Positions 63,027 to 64,000 of a stretch of 64,000 bases of DNA are shown in pieces. Every line of letters starts with the position of its first letter. Position 1 is the first letter of the stretch. Source of the stretch: Candidatus Nitrosomarinus catalina (GTDB taxonomy: Archaea > Thermoproteota > Nitrososphaeria > Nitrososphaerales > Nitrosopumilaceae); assembly GCF_002156965.1 (NCBI RefSeq), contig NZ_CP021324.1:1004681-1068680 (forward strand). Reading direction: 5' to 3'. Under the pieces are notes generated by a model. It worked only from the letters and a program-made list of their open reading frames with translations. It was not told where the DNA came from and did no database searches. Both the position numbers and the translations under genes were made by a program.

Positions 63027-63626
63027 TTATCTTGATGCTTGTGCTATACGTTCTAACTCGTGTTTTTTCTTGACTGATGGAGAATTTGAATCATTATTTG
63101 CTGCGAGAATTAATTGTTCAGCTAAATGTTCTTCAATAGGTTTAGGATTAGAAAATGTTGCTTCTTTAACTGAATCAGCAATAAATTTCAAAGCCATGTC
63201 AACTCTTCTGATTGGAGCAACATCTACAGATACATGGTATGTGGTTCCACCATAAACAATTCTAGTAGTATCCTCAGTTGGAGCAGAAAACTCAACTGCT
63301 TTAACTAAAACTTGAACAGGGTTTTGTCCAGTCTTTAATTCAATAATTTCAAAAGCAGTTCGCACAGTGTTGATTAATTTAGCTTTTTTGCCAGTCATTC
63401 TACCAGTATTTTTTGCATATTTTTTTCCAAAGTGCATTGATTTGTTAATTAATCTCTCAACAATGTTGACTTCACCTTTATTGAATCTCTTTAATGCAGA
63501 ACGGCCAAAAGTATAAGGCAAAATTTGTTTTCTTAAACAAATAGCAGTTTTTAATCCAGGATCTACAACTTCAATGTTTGATAAATCCCATTTTCTAAAT
63601 AGTAACATATTTTTTGTTTCAGCCAT
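63027..63626 (-). CDS. rps7: 30S ribosomal protein S7 (uS7)
   Basis: 199 residues from ATG at 63626 (MAETKNMLLFRKWDLSNIEV). GRSALKRFNKGEVNIVERLI, KKAKLINTVRTAFEIIELKT and QVLVKAVEFSAPTEDTTRIV are S7. It organises the head of the small subunit. It starts 4 nt after S12, the standard str-operon pair; the frame to 63659 lies within S12. Confidence 0.95.
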   Translation of the reverse strand: MAETKNMLLFRKWDLSNIEVVDPGLKTAICLRKQILPYTFGRSALKRFNKGEVNIVERLINKSMHFGKKYAKNTGRMTGKKAKLINTVRTAFEIIELKTGQNPVQVLVKAVEFSAPTEDTTRIVYGGTTYHVSVDVAPIRRVDMALKFIADSVKEATFSNPKPIEEHLAEQLILAANNDSNSPSVKKKHELERIAQASR

Positions 63627-63630
63627 TTCT

Positions 63631-64000
63631 CTATCTCCTTGGTTTCTCCTTCTTTCCAATAACTAATTCATGTAATGATGTACCGTTAACTTTAGAAACT
63701 TTGAATCTAACACCAGGAATATCTCCCATTGCACCACCTTGTGTTGCACCCATTCCTTCAATTGTTACTTCATCGTGTTCATCAATGAAATTCATTGCAC
63801 CGTCTCTTGGCAAAAAGGCTGTAACGGATTTACCATTTCTAATTAATTGAACTCTAACACATTTTCTGATAGCAGAGTTTGGTTGTTTTGCTGCAATACC
63901 AACTTTCTCTAAAACAATTCCACGTCCTTGTGGTGCACCACCAAGAGGATCTGATTTTTTATCAATACCAAGTTTTCTTCTTTTGTATGTAGAAATTGCC
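63631..64000 (-). CDS. rps12: 30S ribosomal protein S12 (uS12), partial
   Basis: The frame is open to the right edge, so the N-terminus is missing. [40 protein letters not shown] and [20 protein letters not shown] with [20 protein letters not shown] are archaeal S12. It monitors codon-anticodon pairing in the decoding centre. About 122 codons are visible; the complete archaeal protein is about 145. Confidence 0.95.
   Translation of the reverse strand, partial: AISTYKRRKLGIDKKSDPLGGAPQGRGIVLEKVGIAAKQPNSAIRKCVRVQLIRNGKSVTAFLPRDGAMNFIDEHDEVTIEGMGATQGGAMGDIPGVRFKVSKVNGTSLHELVIGKKEKPRR

Overview
The window looks like chromosomal DNA of an AT-rich ammonia-oxidizing archaeon of the Nitrosopumilus/Nitrosarchaeum kind (Nitrososphaerota, formerly Thaumarchaeota). 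The basis is an archaeal information-processing set (exosome Rrp4/Rrp41/Rrp42, SBDS, Nob1, KEOPS Pcc1, prefoldin alpha and beta, Rpo3, Spt5, SecY/SecE, Cbf5, eukaryote-type ribosomal proteins), many TTG/GTG starts lying about 26 bp after a TATA-like box (leaderless genes), tRNA introns, and a bacterial-type leuCD pair. No amo or carbon-fixation marker genes are in the window, so the genus is inferred. Genes are densely packed on both strands with 1-17 nt overlaps.

Layout: 1-2.5 kb is an accessory-looking edge: a partial Trp-rich repeat protein, eight 14-bp tandem repeats, a mini-ORF, a lone PLD-like domain gene, then endA and L10e. 2.5-10.9 kb holds tRNA-Gly, a CPA2 antiporter, a C/D-box sRNA candidate, a zinc-finger microprotein, a coiled-coil protein, a GT2 glycosyltransferase, a zinc-ferredoxin fusion and a rhodanese. 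10.9-13.8 kb: NAD kinase, Nob1, SIMPL protein, XPF nuclease. 13.8-17.6 kb is the minus-strand exosome superoperon (SBDS, Rrp4, Rrp41, Rrp42, L37Ae, Pcc1, prefoldin beta). 17.7-20.4 kb: Rpo3, L18e, L13, S9 and a nucleotidyltransferase. 20.3-24.1 kb: two complete aconitase-type isomerase pairs. 24.2-33 kb: CofE, 2-oxoacid:ferredoxin oxidoreductase, 2-hydroxyacid enzymes, several small proteins and tRNA-Ser. 33-42.7 kb is the tail of the spc operon (L18, S5, L30, L15, SecY, Adk, an EMC3/YidC-like protein, Cmk, Cbf5) behind pfdA-ftsY-argF. 42.8-47.2 kb: SOD, subtilase, PEP carboxykinase. 47.3-54.1 kb: L32e-L19e, DtdA, SecE-Spt5-L11, Lrp regulator, L1-L10, L12. 54.2-64 kb: AlaRS, LeuRS, a repeat-module noncoding RNA candidate, a GGR-family reductase, tRNA-Gln, S7 and S12 (cut by the window edge).

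Functional themes: translation and RNA processing dominate. The tRNA-splicing endonuclease gene and two intron-bearing tRNAs (both introns 15 nt) occur together. Protein export is represented by SecY, SecE, FtsY and an EMC3-like insertase. Metabolism includes leucine biosynthesis, F420 side-chain synthesis, ferredoxin-linked 2-oxoacid oxidation and gluconeogenesis.

The most unusual structure is at 60535-60677: three copies of a module made of two conserved boxes around a 17-18 nt hairpin, where the hairpin sequence changes but its pairing is kept. On the minus strand it is framed by a TATA box and a T-run and looks like an undescribed small RNA. Other oddities are the 80-residue Pro-Glu repeat and basic tail at the C-terminus of FtsY, the 14-bp repeats beside a lone defence-type PLD domain, and several Cys-rich or charged microproteins. 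No IS element, CRISPR array or rRNA gene was seen.
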